64,000 nt of DNA from Spirosoma aerolatum. Its GTDB lineage: Bacteria > Bacteroidota > Bacteroidia > Cytophagales > Spirosomataceae. The DNA is taken from positions 4,721,501-4,785,500 of the forward strand of contig NZ_CP020104.1 of the NCBI RefSeq assembly GCF_002056795.1, written 5' to 3'. This document shows positions 38,885 to 48,746 of this stretch, piece by piece (the stretch's first letter is position 1; every line of letters begins with the position of its first letter). The notes beneath the pieces were generated by a model. It saw only the letters and a list, made by a program, of their open reading frames with translations, made no database searches and was not told the origin of the DNA. Position numbers and translations under genes: made by a program.

Positions 38885-40168
38885 ATGCTCTTTTGTTCAT
38901 CGATTAACTCATACAGCAAACGGATTGTGGCAAATGATAAAAAAACAGTTTCGAGGCCGGAATATCAGCCTTCTCTAAAAGAAGAACTGGAAGTAGAACG
39001 GGTCATTAACTTCTTCGCGATGTCGCTGCTGGAGCAGAGCACCGTGGATGAGGTACTATGGGACGTGGTCAGGAACTGTATCGCTCGTCTGAAGTTTGTT
39101 GACTGTGTGATTTATGAACTTGACAAAAGCCGCCAGGTACTGATTCAAAAAGCGGCTCATGGCCCTAAAGGATCGACTGCCGGGACGATCGTTCACCCCA
39201 TCGAACTGACTGTAGGTCAGGGCATTGTAGGAACTGTTGCCCAAACCGGCAAGCCCGAGCGGATTGATAATACGGCTCTTGACAAACGCTATATTGCCGA
39301 TGATGCCGTTCGTCTTTCCGAAATTGCCGTACCCATCTGGCATAACGGCTGTGTCTGGGGAGTCATTGATGCCGAACATCCGAAACGAGGCTTTTTCCGT
39401 CCGCATCACCTTACCATCCTGACCAAAATTGCGGCCCTATGCGCCCAGAAAATCCGTCGGGTCGAAACCGAACAGGCCTACCAGCAGGTTCAACAACAAC
39501 TGGCAATCAACAACCGACGAATTGCCGAAACTAAATTGCTGGCATTGCGGCTCCAGATGAACCCACATTTCATTTTCAACAGCCTGAACGCCATCAATAA
39601 ATTTGTGCTGGAAAATGAGTCGGAGCAGGCATCGCTTTACCTGACTAAGTTTTCGAAGCTCATGCGCCAGATTATGGCCAATACGGCCAATGAATGGGTC
39701 AGCCTAAGCAACGAACTGACAGCCCTGAAGCTGTATGTAGAACTGGAGTCGTTGCGGTGCGATAACCAGTTTAATTTTCAGCTAACCGTCAGTGAATCCC
39801 TCAATCCTGATCTGGTGAGCATTCCTCCAATGGTGACCTATCCGTATATTGAAAACGCCATTCGACACGGTCTTTTGCAGCCGAATGTTCGTAAGCCAAC
39901 CTTATGCATCGATTGCCGTGAACAGGATGGTTATTTAGTGATCGAAATTACCGATAATGGCATTGGCCGCGAAGCCTCTGCCAAAGCACAACTACGTGGG
40001 CTGACAGCGCATAAGACCTACGGACATGCCCTTACGGAAGAACGGCTACAAATTGTAAATGAAGTGTATGATGTGAATGCAGGTATCTACTTTACCGACT
40101 TAACCAGACCGACTGGTGAACCGGCCGGAACCAGCGTTATATTTACCATGAAACTCAAACAACCATGA
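38885..40168 (+). CDS. GAF-domain LytS-type sensor kinase
   Basis: 427 residues, no membrane segment, so cytoplasmic. A GAF domain (about 40-190, VGQGIVGTVAQTGKPERIDN; SEIAVPIWHNGCVWGVIDAE) is followed by a His_kinase domain with RLQMNPHFIFNSLNAINKF and an HATPase part (HALTEERLQIVNEVY). The next gene's ATG overlaps its end (ATGA), pairing it with the LytTR regulator. A GTG at 38927 is an alternative start. Ligand of the GAF domain unknown. Confidence 0.92.
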   Translation: MLFCSSINSYSKRIVANDKKTVSRPEYQPSLKEELEVERVINFFAMSLLEQSTVDEVLWDVVRNCIARLKFVDCVIYELDKSRQVLIQKAAHGPKGSTAGTIVHPIELTVGQGIVGTVAQTGKPERIDNTALDKRYIADDAVRLSEIAVPIWHNGCVWGVIDAEHPKRGFFRPHHLTILTKIAALCAQKIRRVETEQAYQQVQQQLAINNRRIAETKLLALRLQMNPHFIFNSLNAINKFVLENESEQASLYLTKFSKLMRQIMANTANEWVSLSNELTALKLYVELESLRCDNQFNFQLTVSESLNPDLVSIPPMVTYPYIENAIRHGLLQPNVRKPTLCIDCREQDGYLVIEITDNGIGREASAKAQLRGLTAHKTYGHALTEERLQIVNEVYDVNAGIYFTDLTRPTGEPAGTSVIFTMKLKQP

Positions 40169-40905
40169 CTGCTCTACTTATTGATGATGAAAAACATTGC
40201 CGCGACGTACTAACGCTCCTGCTGAAACGGTACTGTCCTTCGGTTCAGATTCTGGCCGGATGCGCTAATGGCCAGGAAGGTCTGGCGGCCATCGAGTCGA
40301 TGCACCCTGATCTGATTTTTCTGGACATTGAAATGCCCGGGATGAGTGGATTCGAAATGCTGGAAGCCTGTAAGTATAACGGATTTCGCGTGATTTTCAC
40401 GACCGCCTTCAACGAATACGCCATTAAAGCCATTCGGCATAATGCCCTAGATTATATTCTGAAACCCGTTGATAAAGATGAACTGATACGGGCGGTCAAT
40501 AAGGCCGAGCAGGAACAATCCACACAGGCCCCCACCAATATCGAGCAGTTTTTAGGTTACCTGCAAAGTCAGCGTGTGGGCGATCGGATCGCGCTTCCTA
40601 CGATGGAAGGTCTACAAATTATTCACAGCGAGGAAATTTATTACTGCGAATCGGATGGTGGTTATACACGTTTTGCGCTTAAAAACGGGCAGATTATCCT
40701 GATTTCGAAGACGCTGAAGGAGGTAGAAGATGTATTGGAAACGAAAGGATTTTGCCGGGTGCATCACAGCTACCTCATTAATCTGCGGTATGTACAGCGT
40801 TATATTCGGGGCGATGGTGGCGAAGTGGTCATGGCCAATAACAAGGCCCTCCCTGTTTCCCGCAATAAAAAGCAGGAATTTCTAAGCCTGCTGGAGAAAA
40901 TATAA
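40165..40905 (+). CDS. LytTR-family response regulator
   Basis: 246 residues. Receiver domain (about 1-120) with Asp in LIFLDIEMPGMSG and Lys in LDYILKPVDKDE; LytTR DNA-binding domain (about 140-246) with ALPTMEGLQIIHSEEIYYCE and FCRVHHSYLINLRYVQRYIR. Overlaps the GAF-kinase gene by 4 bp. Output regulator of that kinase, and possibly also of the propeller sensor upstream. Confidence 0.94.
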   Translation: MTALLIDDEKHCRDVLTLLLKRYCPSVQILAGCANGQEGLAAIESMHPDLIFLDIEMPGMSGFEMLEACKYNGFRVIFTTAFNEYAIKAIRHNALDYILKPVDKDELIRAVNKAEQEQSTQAPTNIEQFLGYLQSQRVGDRIALPTMEGLQIIHSEEIYYCESDGGYTRFALKNGQIILISKTLKEVEDVLETKGFCRVHHSYLINLRYVQRYIRGDGGEVVMANNKALPVSRNKKQEFLSLLEKI

Positions 40906-40915
40906 AGCAAAAAAT

Positions 40916-40965
40916 ATCATCCAGCCAAGGGAGAGTCCTTAAGCCTCCTCCTTCGTCTGGATGAT
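40916..40965. terminator. Hairpin between convergent genes, probable bidirectional terminator
   Basis: atcatccag (40916-40924) and ctggatgat (40957-40965) with an internal aagg/cctt stem; preceded by an A-run on the plus strand. Confidence 0.55.
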
Positions 40966-40982
40966 TAATCACTTAAAATCGA

Positions 40983-43475
40983 TTACTTCTCAGATTTCCC
41001 TCCGCCTACTTTACCAGCTTTGTTGGGCTGAGCCGCCGTTGTTGGGTTTTTCACGTATTTGTCGAGCCAGCCATTCATTTCCCATAGCATGTGCAGTAGC
41101 GATTCTTTGGAATCGTAATGGTGGCTTTCGTATGGCAGGAACACCAGTCGGGTGGTAGCGCCAAACCCTTTCAGCGCATTGTAATACCGTTCCGACTGAA
41201 TGGGAAACGTGCCCGTATTATTATCGGCCTCACCGTGAATCAGCAAGAGTGGCGTTTTCATCTTGTCGGCATTCATAAATGGCGACATTTTACTGTACAC
41301 CTCGGGAGCCTGCCAGTAGGTACGCTGTTCGTTCTGGAAGCCAAACGGTGTCAATGTCCGGTTATAGGCCCCACTACGTGCAATACCGGCCTTAAACATC
41401 CGGCTGTGTGTGAGCAGATTGGCCGTCATAAACGCACCATATGAGTGACCACCTACACCTACCTTGGTTGAATCGACTACGCCCAACCGAACACCTTCGT
41501 CAATAGCGGCTTTTGCGCTGGCTACCAGTTGCTCCACATAGGTATCGTTCGGCTCTTTATCCCCTTCGCCTACAATCGGAATGCTGGCATTATCCAGAAT
41601 AGCATAACCCATTGTCACGAATGCAGCCGCGCCCCAGTAGCTAATCCGGTTGAACTGGTAGGGCGAACCCGATACCTGACCAGCCGCATCTTTGCTTTTG
41701 AATTCGGCTGGGTACGCCCATAGGAAGGTAGGCAGTGGTCCCTGTTCTTTCTTATAACCAACCGGCAAGTACAAAGTGGCAGTTAGGTCGACACCGTCCG
41801 GGCGCTTATAGCGCAGTTGCTGCTTCTGAATCCCTTTCAGTTGCGGGTACGGATGCGGGAAGAACGTAACCTGAATGGGAGCAATCCGTGCTTTCAGATT
41901 CCGAACGAAATAATTTGGGTTTTCGTCGGGCGATTCGCGCGTGGTCAGAATCACCTGTTTGGCAGCATCCAGCACGGCAACCGGACGTTCAAAATACGGG
42001 GCCGCCGAACGCCAGAGCTCTTTCGTCTGCTTTGTTTTCAGATTCAGAAGGCTTACAAACGGGCGGTCACCTTCGGGGGATGAGCCTTGTCCATTCAGCA
42101 TCAGAATTTCGCCCGTAGGCAGAATGTTCAGCACATCCCGGCCATACTGGTTCTGCTTCACATCAGGCTGACCTGGATTGGCATATCGATCTTCGTACGA
42201 GCGGTCAAACAGAACCGAGGTTTGCCAGGTAGCTGGATTCACAACTTTGGTAATGGTTTTGCGGCTCTGCCACCACCGTTCGCTGGCTAATGCCGTCGAC
42301 TCGTTCCCCCAATCGAACCCACCAAACCGAAACTGAGCCGCGTAGATTTCTTTAGGCTCGGCGGAAAAGGGCGCATCCAGCAAAAACACTTTATCCCGAA
42401 CATCAGCCTTTACTTTCGGATCGCCATTGTCCTGCGCAACCGTATAATAGACCGAAGCCGCGACGTCCGTCCGCCAGTTGTAATCGCGCGGTCCTGTCGG
42501 AACGCCATCCCGGCTGTAGGCAACATTTTCCTGCAATGGGCCGTCGTTGAGCGTTTTCACCAGCGTCCCACCAGTGGCATAAATCTCCGTTTTTAGCGGG
42601 AACCGATATACAGGTACGAGATAGGAAAACGGCGTATGTACCGTTTCGACCATGACATATTTTCCATCTGGTGAGGGATCGGCCGAGAGGATGATGCCGG
42701 GCTGGCCGATGTTGGTCGTAGTACCGTCTAATCCCAATTTAACGACCTGTGCCGTTGTGTAATAGGCGAATTGCTTTTCGTCGGATGGATTCTTGAGCAG
42801 GTCCTGGTAGGTTGGAGCCTGTCCGCGGGCACCTTTCACGTTCTCCTGCGTGGTGGGTCCTACAGGCACGCGGCTTACCTCTGGCGCAGGGCCACGGCCG
42901 GCCGGAACGGCTTTCACAATCAGGCTTTTATTGTCCGACAGCCACCGATACGGCACACCCAGCGTTGCATTTAGTGCCATTGTACTTACCTGCTTGGCCG
43001 TAGCTGTTGCCACATCGATTACGTACAGGTCGATTCGGCTATCAGTCGAGTTAGCAAATGCAATCTTCGAATCATCGGGTGACCAGCTAACATAGCTAAT
43101 CATTGGCGAGGCTGGCAGACCAGCAATTGTTTTCTCCTCTTTATCGGTCAGTTTCCGCAGTTTCAGTCCCGTAATGTACCGCGCCCGACTGGGACCTGTA
43201 TTGGCTGGATTCAGGCGAAGTCCGGCCAGTTTGAGTTCGGGTTGCGACAGTTCAGCAATTGTCGGCACTTCGGCCTGTTCGAGCATGACCATCCTGTCGC
43301 CTTTCCCCGACATGCTCACCGTAGGGGTTGACGGCACCGTAACCAGATCGGCCAACGGTTTAGGCGGAGTTTGATACGATACCGCATCCTGTGCATATCC
43401 GGCAACTGAAACGGAAAGCCCTGCCAGTAGCAAAAGCCAGCGACCTGAGCGATTAATTGTTTGATTAGAAATCAT
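40983..43475 (-). CDS. Secreted S9 (prolyl oligopeptidase-type) peptidase
   Basis: 830 residues with a signal peptide (about 10-28, SGRWLLLLAGLSVSVAGYAQ). The beta-propeller-like N-terminal part (ISYVSWSPDDSKIAFANSTD) precedes an alpha/beta-hydrolase domain with nucleophile Ser in GGHSYGAFM, Asp in HGEADNNTGTFP and His in YESHHYDS. This resembles the S9C/glutamyl endopeptidase-like group in Bacteroidota, acting in the periplasm on oligopeptides. Convergent with the LytTR operon. Confidence 0.9.
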   Translation of the reverse strand: MISNQTINRSGRWLLLLAGLSVSVAGYAQDAVSYQTPPKPLADLVTVPSTPTVSMSGKGDRMVMLEQAEVPTIAELSQPELKLAGLRLNPANTGPSRARYITGLKLRKLTDKEEKTIAGLPASPMISYVSWSPDDSKIAFANSTDSRIDLYVIDVATATAKQVSTMALNATLGVPYRWLSDNKSLIVKAVPAGRGPAPEVSRVPVGPTTQENVKGARGQAPTYQDLLKNPSDEKQFAYYTTAQVVKLGLDGTTTNIGQPGIILSADPSPDGKYVMVETVHTPFSYLVPVYRFPLKTEIYATGGTLVKTLNDGPLQENVAYSRDGVPTGPRDYNWRTDVAASVYYTVAQDNGDPKVKADVRDKVFLLDAPFSAEPKEIYAAQFRFGGFDWGNESTALASERWWQSRKTITKVVNPATWQTSVLFDRSYEDRYANPGQPDVKQNQYGRDVLNILPTGEILMLNGQGSSPEGDRPFVSLLNLKTKQTKELWRSAAPYFERPVAVLDAAKQVILTTRESPDENPNYFVRNLKARIAPIQVTFFPHPYPQLKGIQKQQLRYKRPDGVDLTATLYLPVGYKKEQGPLPTFLWAYPAEFKSKDAAGQVSGSPYQFNRISYWGAAAFVTMGYAILDNASIPIVGEGDKEPNDTYVEQLVASAKAAIDEGVRLGVVDSTKVGVGGHSYGAFMTANLLTHSRMFKAGIARSGAYNRTLTPFGFQNEQRTYWQAPEVYSKMSPFMNADKMKTPLLLIHGEADNNTGTFPIQSERYYNALKGFGATTRLVFLPYESHHYDSKESLLHMLWEMNGWLDKYVKNPTTAAQPNKAGKVGGGKSEK

Positions 43476-43616
43476 ACATCGAGTGACGTTTTAGGTTGTA
43501 TGAGGTGTAACTGAAACACGTAGTAAAGCGCAATCGCGCTAAGACAAAATTAGGAACACTTATTAATTTATAGGTTATTATTTCAACTTTTATTCATCTA
43601 TCACCATAAAATTCCA

Positions 43617-44336
43617 TTATTTCTCACGAGTCCAAATTTCATTCACAGCGCCACCCGTTGAACTTTGACCGCTATGATGCCATTCGTCCTGATCGACAGC
43701 GGCTTTAAACGTGAGCGATCGGCCAACGCGGCTATTATCCCGGGAAAAGAAATCAATCGTTTCGGTGTAAATTCCTGACTTCAGCACGTAGGTACCACCT
43801 CCAGTTCCAGAAAACTGTTTCGTCTGCGGATTAATGGCTACCCACTGAAATCGGCTACCCGTCAGTAATTTTATGGTTTTACGCGGCCCACGCTGCATCG
43901 TCGTCATCTGTCCCGCATCGTTGGCCCGTCCTGTTATTCGCCAAAGTCCGGTAAGTGGTGTCGATAATTCACTCAGTTGGGTAAACACCCGATTGCCGCC
44001 AGGGCTAGTCATCGTCAATTGCCCTTTGCTGATCGTTACGGGATAGGTTTCGGTTTGACCCACCCGGCTACTATCCTGTGTGTCGAACTCAACCATCAGG
44101 CTTAACTGATTACCCTCCTGCCGAAAGGCCCCTCCACGCGTACTGACAAATCGATTGGGTTCGTAAGTTGTCTGAATCAGGTAGTTATCAGCCATCGTAA
44201 GCATTACAATCGTACCTGAAGGTTCTGTCAGTCGCCAGGCGCCCTCCAGTTTACTTTTTTGTAGTGGTCTGAATGCAACTGTCAGACTACTAATAAGTCC
44301 AAGGAATACGATAAGTTGTTGTTTTTGTAAGTGCAT
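43617..44336 (-). CDS. Secreted protein with two lipocalin-like repeats
   Basis: 239 residues. N-terminal export signal (QKQQLIVFLGLISSLTVAF). Two repeats of about 100 residues each start with a W motif: LEGAWRLTEPSGTIVMLTMA and LTGLWRITGRANDAGQMTTM, with matching ends FDTQDSSRVGQTETYPVTI and FFSRDNSRVGRSLTFKAAV. They resemble small beta-barrel (DUF4488-like) domains of Bacteroidota. Ligand unknown. Confidence 0.7.
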   Translation of the reverse strand: MHLQKQQLIVFLGLISSLTVAFRPLQKSKLEGAWRLTEPSGTIVMLTMADNYLIQTTYEPNRFVSTRGGAFRQEGNQLSLMVEFDTQDSSRVGQTETYPVTISKGQLTMTSPGGNRVFTQLSELSTPLTGLWRITGRANDAGQMTTMQRGPRKTIKLLTGSRFQWVAINPQTKQFSGTGGGTYVLKSGIYTETIDFFSRDNSRVGRSLTFKAAVDQDEWHHSGQSSTGGAVNEIWTREK

Positions 44337-44504
44337 AGTTTGCTGGCATTTAGTGTCGATCCTCTAATAAAGAGGCAAAGGCCCAATACACTACTCACGA
44401 CATTCGTGGTTGATTATGGCAGCAAATGGGCGGATTATTATCCCAAAGCCACTGGTTATTGATTCTGACTGGATTTCCGCCCGCACTCCCTTCAATTTTG
44501 GACC

Positions 44505-45065
44505 ATGAAAACACGAATCAGGTTCAATCAGACCGTCTTTATAGCACTTCTTCAATTCGTTCTGCTATCGACAAACGCCCTGGCCCATACAACGCCTAAC
44601 GAATCGGCGGATGCCCGACAAGCGGTTGTGAGCTTCCTACATTGGTACAAGGCCAACATGCTATCGATCAGCAGAATTTACCTGGTCGATCAGAAGCCCG
44701 GCAAACCCTACGCTGTCAATTTTAAACATACCGAGCGCTACCTTTCATCTTTAAAAAGTAGCCAGTTACTCACCGATAGCTATCTGGCCGAATGGCGAAC
44801 ATACTTTAAGCAACGGCAGGAAGGGTTTCAGCTTTCGCCCCAAAACGAAGGTCCTCCAACCGGTTTCGAATACGATCTGGTGATGCTAAGCCAGGATGTT
44901 GACGCGCAAATGGACTCACTGAAAACGCTGAAAATCCGCTCCGTAAAAGTCAATGGCAATCGGGCAACGGTAAAATTTTTCCTGCTGGACGATTATGAGT
45001 TCCGACTCATAAAGACCAACAATCGCTGGTTGATCAACGAAATTCTCAACCTAAGCGCGGAATAA
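44505..45065 (+). CDS. Secreted DUF3828-like protein
   Basis: 186 residues. Signal peptide (about 1-27, FIALLQFVLLSTNALAHT). The body fits the DUF3828 pattern: ARQAVVSFLHWYKANML, YLSSLKSSQLLTDSYLAEW, VNGNRATVKFFLLDD and a final NNRWLINEIL. Related to the SnoaL/NTF2-like cone fold in this kind of protein. Function unknown. Confidence 0.72.
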   Translation: MKTRIRFNQTVFIALLQFVLLSTNALAHTTPNESADARQAVVSFLHWYKANMLSISRIYLVDQKPGKPYAVNFKHTERYLSSLKSSQLLTDSYLAEWRTYFKQRQEGFQLSPQNEGPPTGFEYDLVMLSQDVDAQMDSLKTLKIRSVKVNGNRATVKFFLLDDYEFRLIKTNNRWLINEILNLSAE

Positions 45066-45113
45066 GCGGTGTTTCAGCCAGGCCAGCAAAGCGCCTAAAA
45101 CGAACAAGAGAAC

Positions 45114-45803
45114 ATGGAACGGTTTCTAACGATATTGATTACGAGCCTTTGCCTTGCTCCGCTGTTCTTTCTGGCGGGTGCGTGGATGGTCTGGGGAACA
45201 CACAGGAGTGGTAACTCCGACGATAGTATAGCGGCTGGCTATAGCGGTCTTTTTATCGGTACGGGAGCCGCTATTGCCGCCTTTATCCTGGCAGCTTTCC
45301 TGACAAATCATCTGATTGGCAAAGGGTATCTGCGACCGATTCAGCTTGCCGATGGTGTTATGCTCATTGGCTGGCTGATCGCCTGGCTCTTGTATGCCGA
45401 CACGCAGCCCTGGGCGTTAAACTACGCTGACCACAACGCCGTTCTGGATATTGAAGTACGTGCCGACAGTTCTCTGTTAGACGGCGAGCCCATTGACCAG
45501 GTAGTGGGAATTCGATTTGCCGAATCAGGGTTAAGCTATTATCAGACTGAGCAGATTCGTCGGGAAGGCGATATGGTTATCCTACCCTGGTTTACGTATC
45601 TCCACCGCGTTGCCGACTGGAGTGTTCTGGTCGACGTAGGGCAATCGGAAAACCTGTTTCAGATGGACTTACCTAAACGACCAACTCAATCAACAGAATG
45701 GTCGGCCTGGATACTACCCGTTAAACAACCTGAACATCCGGCGCTTTCAGGACTGAGCATACGGTATCGGTTCCGGCTTGTTCCTTATGGACAGGACCCC
45801 TAG
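45114..45803 (+). CDS. Hypothetical membrane protein
   Basis: 229 residues. Three membrane segments in the first 100 residues (LITSLCLAPLFFLAGAWMV, IGTGAAIAAFILAAFL, VMLIGWLIAWLLY) then an exported beta-rich domain (about 105-229, VLDIEVRADSSLLDGEPIDQ). 48 bp after the DUF3828-like gene. No family recognised. Confidence 0.65.
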   Translation: MERFLTILITSLCLAPLFFLAGAWMVWGTHRSGNSDDSIAAGYSGLFIGTGAAIAAFILAAFLTNHLIGKGYLRPIQLADGVMLIGWLIAWLLYADTQPWALNYADHNAVLDIEVRADSSLLDGEPIDQVVGIRFAESGLSYYQTEQIRREGDMVILPWFTYLHRVADWSVLVDVGQSENLFQMDLPKRPTQSTEWSAWILPVKQPEHPALSGLSIRYRFRLVPYGQDP

Positions 45804-45949
45804 TAACCAGTCAGCGCGGGTTTCCACCCATGTTACCGGAGCAATCCTACTTATTTAGTCCATATACTCAACGTTTTACGTTTCACACCATCAATACAGC
45901 GTACTTCGTACGATGCTGTCAGACTGGCGTATCGGTCATCTTTTGGTTT

Positions 45950-48670
45950 ATGCAGACCTATATTTGTTTGTTTCTCCTCTTTTCCGCTGCCTTTGCCACG
46001 GGTCAGTCTCTGCGTGAAACCCCACAGCAGGCTCTGAACCAGTATGTAGCTTTTCTGAATCAATCGGTCGATGAAGTAGCGGATCGTTTTCAACGCATAC
46101 AAGGGTATCATGCCAGCATGGTAGCAAATCAATCGCATGGGTTCCCGAGGATGTCGCCCTCAGGCACTCTGGAAGCGTATTATTATAAGAAAGCCATTGC
46201 CAGCGAAGCCCTTACGGACGCCGAGAAACAACGGTTGAAGGCCAGTGCTCAATCGCTCTGGAAACTACTGAACAAGATCGATCAGACGGCCAAAACACTG
46301 GAAACTTACGACCGACTGAAAGATTATCAGCGCGATAATTTCAGACAAGCGCATAGTCTGATTGCCGATTTCCAGAGCCAGACAACACAATTCAGCCAGA
46401 GCAAAGATTCGCTCTATAAACAGATTCAGCGGGTTTATCGACGCTACCAGCCGTATCGTGCTACCGATGCATACCTCTATACGGAGAAAGAAATGGAACA
46501 GGTATTGCTCAGCCAGCAGACATTACTCGATTCGTTATCGTATTGCCTGAACGAGAAAAATCCATCGCACTGGCCCGTTGAATTGGTACAGCAAAGTATT
46601 CTGGCCGATGAAAAGCTATTGACTGGCCTGGGCGAAGCGAAGAGTCATATCGCCTATCCAGCTTCCGATATGATCGGGTCGTTTCAGGCAGGTCTTCGGT
46701 CGCTTCAGACTTTGAAAAAGCAGGCTGTCGACGATTATAATTTTGCGGCCCGGCAATCGGTTCGTCACGACAATGACTTTTACAAATCATACCTGAATTA
46801 CTACAACAACGACCTCGTAAGCTGGTATCAGCAGTTCGTCAATTATAGTAAGTCGGCCATTCATTTGCTGGATTATCCGAAATACAGTCCGGTTTTTGTG
46901 ATCGATGCCCCCACCGTAACGTCGAAACAAACGAACACAACACCTTTTCGGGATGTTCAGCCTCTTGCTTTTACAGTCAAACCAGCTCCCGCACCTGCCT
47001 CTGCAGCCACGTTTAGCGCGCTGAACGCTTATGTCGACTTTATCAACGAAGGATTGCGACAGATGAATCATATGCAGATACTGGTTCGGAATTACCAGTC
47101 ATCGGCCGAGTATTACCGCGACCCATCCCGCACTAGCCGCCGAAGTCAGTTGACGTACAGGCACGACGATTTTAAAGTCCCGGTATCCGAACACCAACTG
47201 CTCCAGATCAACAGCCAGCAGATTCCCACAACGTATCGAACCTCAATCAACGGTCAGGCGGATGTGCTGCTGGCGATCCTGAACGAAATGGATGCGCTGA
47301 GTATTGACCTGATCAATTATACCAGCAATCGGCAATACGAGCAGGATCATCTGAAACGATCGGACGAAATTCTGGATCGATACGCTTACCTGTTCAACGT
47401 ATTCGACAAGAAAAAAGAGCGACTATATCAGGACGTTCGGCGCATTCACGAAAGTTACCCCTTGAAAAAGCCCAACGATCCCTGGAATGTGTCAGGTAGA
47501 GCCATGCTGCAGTTGATGGATTTGAACAAAGACGTATTAGTTGGCGTAAAAGCGTACCTAGAGGGCGAAACATCTCAGCTACCTGCTACCGAAGCCGTTC
47601 AGGCCGAAGCCCGCAACCTGATTATCAATGAATTTAAAAACCTGAAAGGCTTACAGCGATTAGGTCGCAACAATGGTCTGTGCCCTTACACGCCCTATGA
47701 AGACCTCACCGAGAATTCGCTTAAACTGGCAGAAATGGCGCAGCGGCCATCGACCAAATCGGCTTCCAACACGTACGAATCGTTTTATTACTTCTATAAT
47801 AACCAGTTGGTATATGCCTACAACCAGTTTAGCGAACTGGCTAAAGTTGATGTACTGAAAACCATAAATCAACCCAACCTTCTGGCTTTCCGTCGGGCAA
47901 CTGCATCCGTTAAGCCCGCTGAACCAGCCCCTAAAACCGCTCCCGAAATAACCCAAAACGGAATTGATCAGGTCAAGACGACAACGACTACGCCCTTGAG
48001 CAGCCCAACCGCATCCGTAGGAAAAACAGTCGTCAAGCACGATACGGTCTATATCAACACAACAAAAGTGGACACGGTTTTCGTAGATCGGACAGGGCAA
48101 CCGGGCCTAGTCAATTCACTGGAAGGATTTGCGACAAACAACATGGTGCTGCTTGTTGATGTGTCGGGCTCTATGGATTCGCCCTATAAACTGCCTTTAT
48201 TGAAAACGGCTATCAAGTCGCTCCTGAAAGTTATTCGTCCCGAAGATCAGATTTCCATTGTGGTGTATTCCGGGAAGGCGCGGGTAGCATTGAAACCGAC
48301 CTCGGGAGCAAATGCCGATGAAATTGCCCGTACGATTGATCAACTCCAGTCGGATGGCGATACCGATGGAAACAAAGGCATTCAGTTAGCGTATAAAGTT
48401 GCCGACAAGAATTACGTGCGGGCGGGTAATAATCGCATCATTTTAGCTACCGACGGCGAATTCCCCGTTAGCGAAGAGGTCTATCAACTCGTCCGGGACG
48501 CCAGCAATCAGGACGTTTACCTAACGATCTTTACGTTTGGCAAGAATGAGCTTACTGGAAAAAATCTCAAAAAATTAGCGCAGGCCGGTAAGGGTAGCTA
48601 TACACACATCACCCGCGAGAACGCAAATCTCCAGCTAATTGTCGAGGCTCAGGCCAAAAAAGCCCGCTGA
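45950..48670 (+). CDS. Secreted protein with C-terminal von Willebrand A domain
   Basis: 906 residues from the ATG at 45950, which begins a signal peptide (MQTYICLFLLFSAAFATGQ); an in-frame ATG at 45830 adds 40 unlikely residues. Two similar helical regions of about 300 residues (starting QQALNQYVAFLNQSVDEVAD and FSALNAYVDFINEGLRQMNH) form an internal duplication. A vWA domain ends the protein (about 740-906) with a complete MIDAS start LLVDVSGSMDSP and LATDGEFPVSEEV. Likely periplasmic or surface protein that binds a partner through metal; role unknown. Confidence 0.82.
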   Translation: MQTYICLFLLFSAAFATGQSLRETPQQALNQYVAFLNQSVDEVADRFQRIQGYHASMVANQSHGFPRMSPSGTLEAYYYKKAIASEALTDAEKQRLKASAQSLWKLLNKIDQTAKTLETYDRLKDYQRDNFRQAHSLIADFQSQTTQFSQSKDSLYKQIQRVYRRYQPYRATDAYLYTEKEMEQVLLSQQTLLDSLSYCLNEKNPSHWPVELVQQSILADEKLLTGLGEAKSHIAYPASDMIGSFQAGLRSLQTLKKQAVDDYNFAARQSVRHDNDFYKSYLNYYNNDLVSWYQQFVNYSKSAIHLLDYPKYSPVFVIDAPTVTSKQTNTTPFRDVQPLAFTVKPAPAPASAATFSALNAYVDFINEGLRQMNHMQILVRNYQSSAEYYRDPSRTSRRSQLTYRHDDFKVPVSEHQLLQINSQQIPTTYRTSINGQADVLLAILNEMDALSIDLINYTSNRQYEQDHLKRSDEILDRYAYLFNVFDKKKERLYQDVRRIHESYPLKKPNDPWNVSGRAMLQLMDLNKDVLVGVKAYLEGETSQLPATEAVQAEARNLIINEFKNLKGLQRLGRNNGLCPYTPYEDLTENSLKLAEMAQRPSTKSASNTYESFYYFYNNQLVYAYNQFSELAKVDVLKTINQPNLLAFRRATASVKPAEPAPKTAPEITQNGIDQVKTTTTTPLSSPTASVGKTVVKHDTVYINTTKVDTVFVDRTGQPGLVNSLEGFATNNMVLLVDVSGSMDSPYKLPLLKTAIKSLLKVIRPEDQISIVVYSGKARVALKPTSGANADEIARTIDQLQSDGDTDGNKGIQLAYKVADKNYVRAGNNRIILATDGEFPVSEEVYQLVRDASNQDVYLTIFTFGKNELTGKNLKKLAQAGKGSYTHITRENANLQLIVEAQAKKAR

Positions 48671-48746
48671 TGCAATAAGTTGATCAGTCGTTTTACTCCC
48701 AACCCCTAAAGGCTAATCTTACAGGAGACTGAGGGTGACTCGCCTT

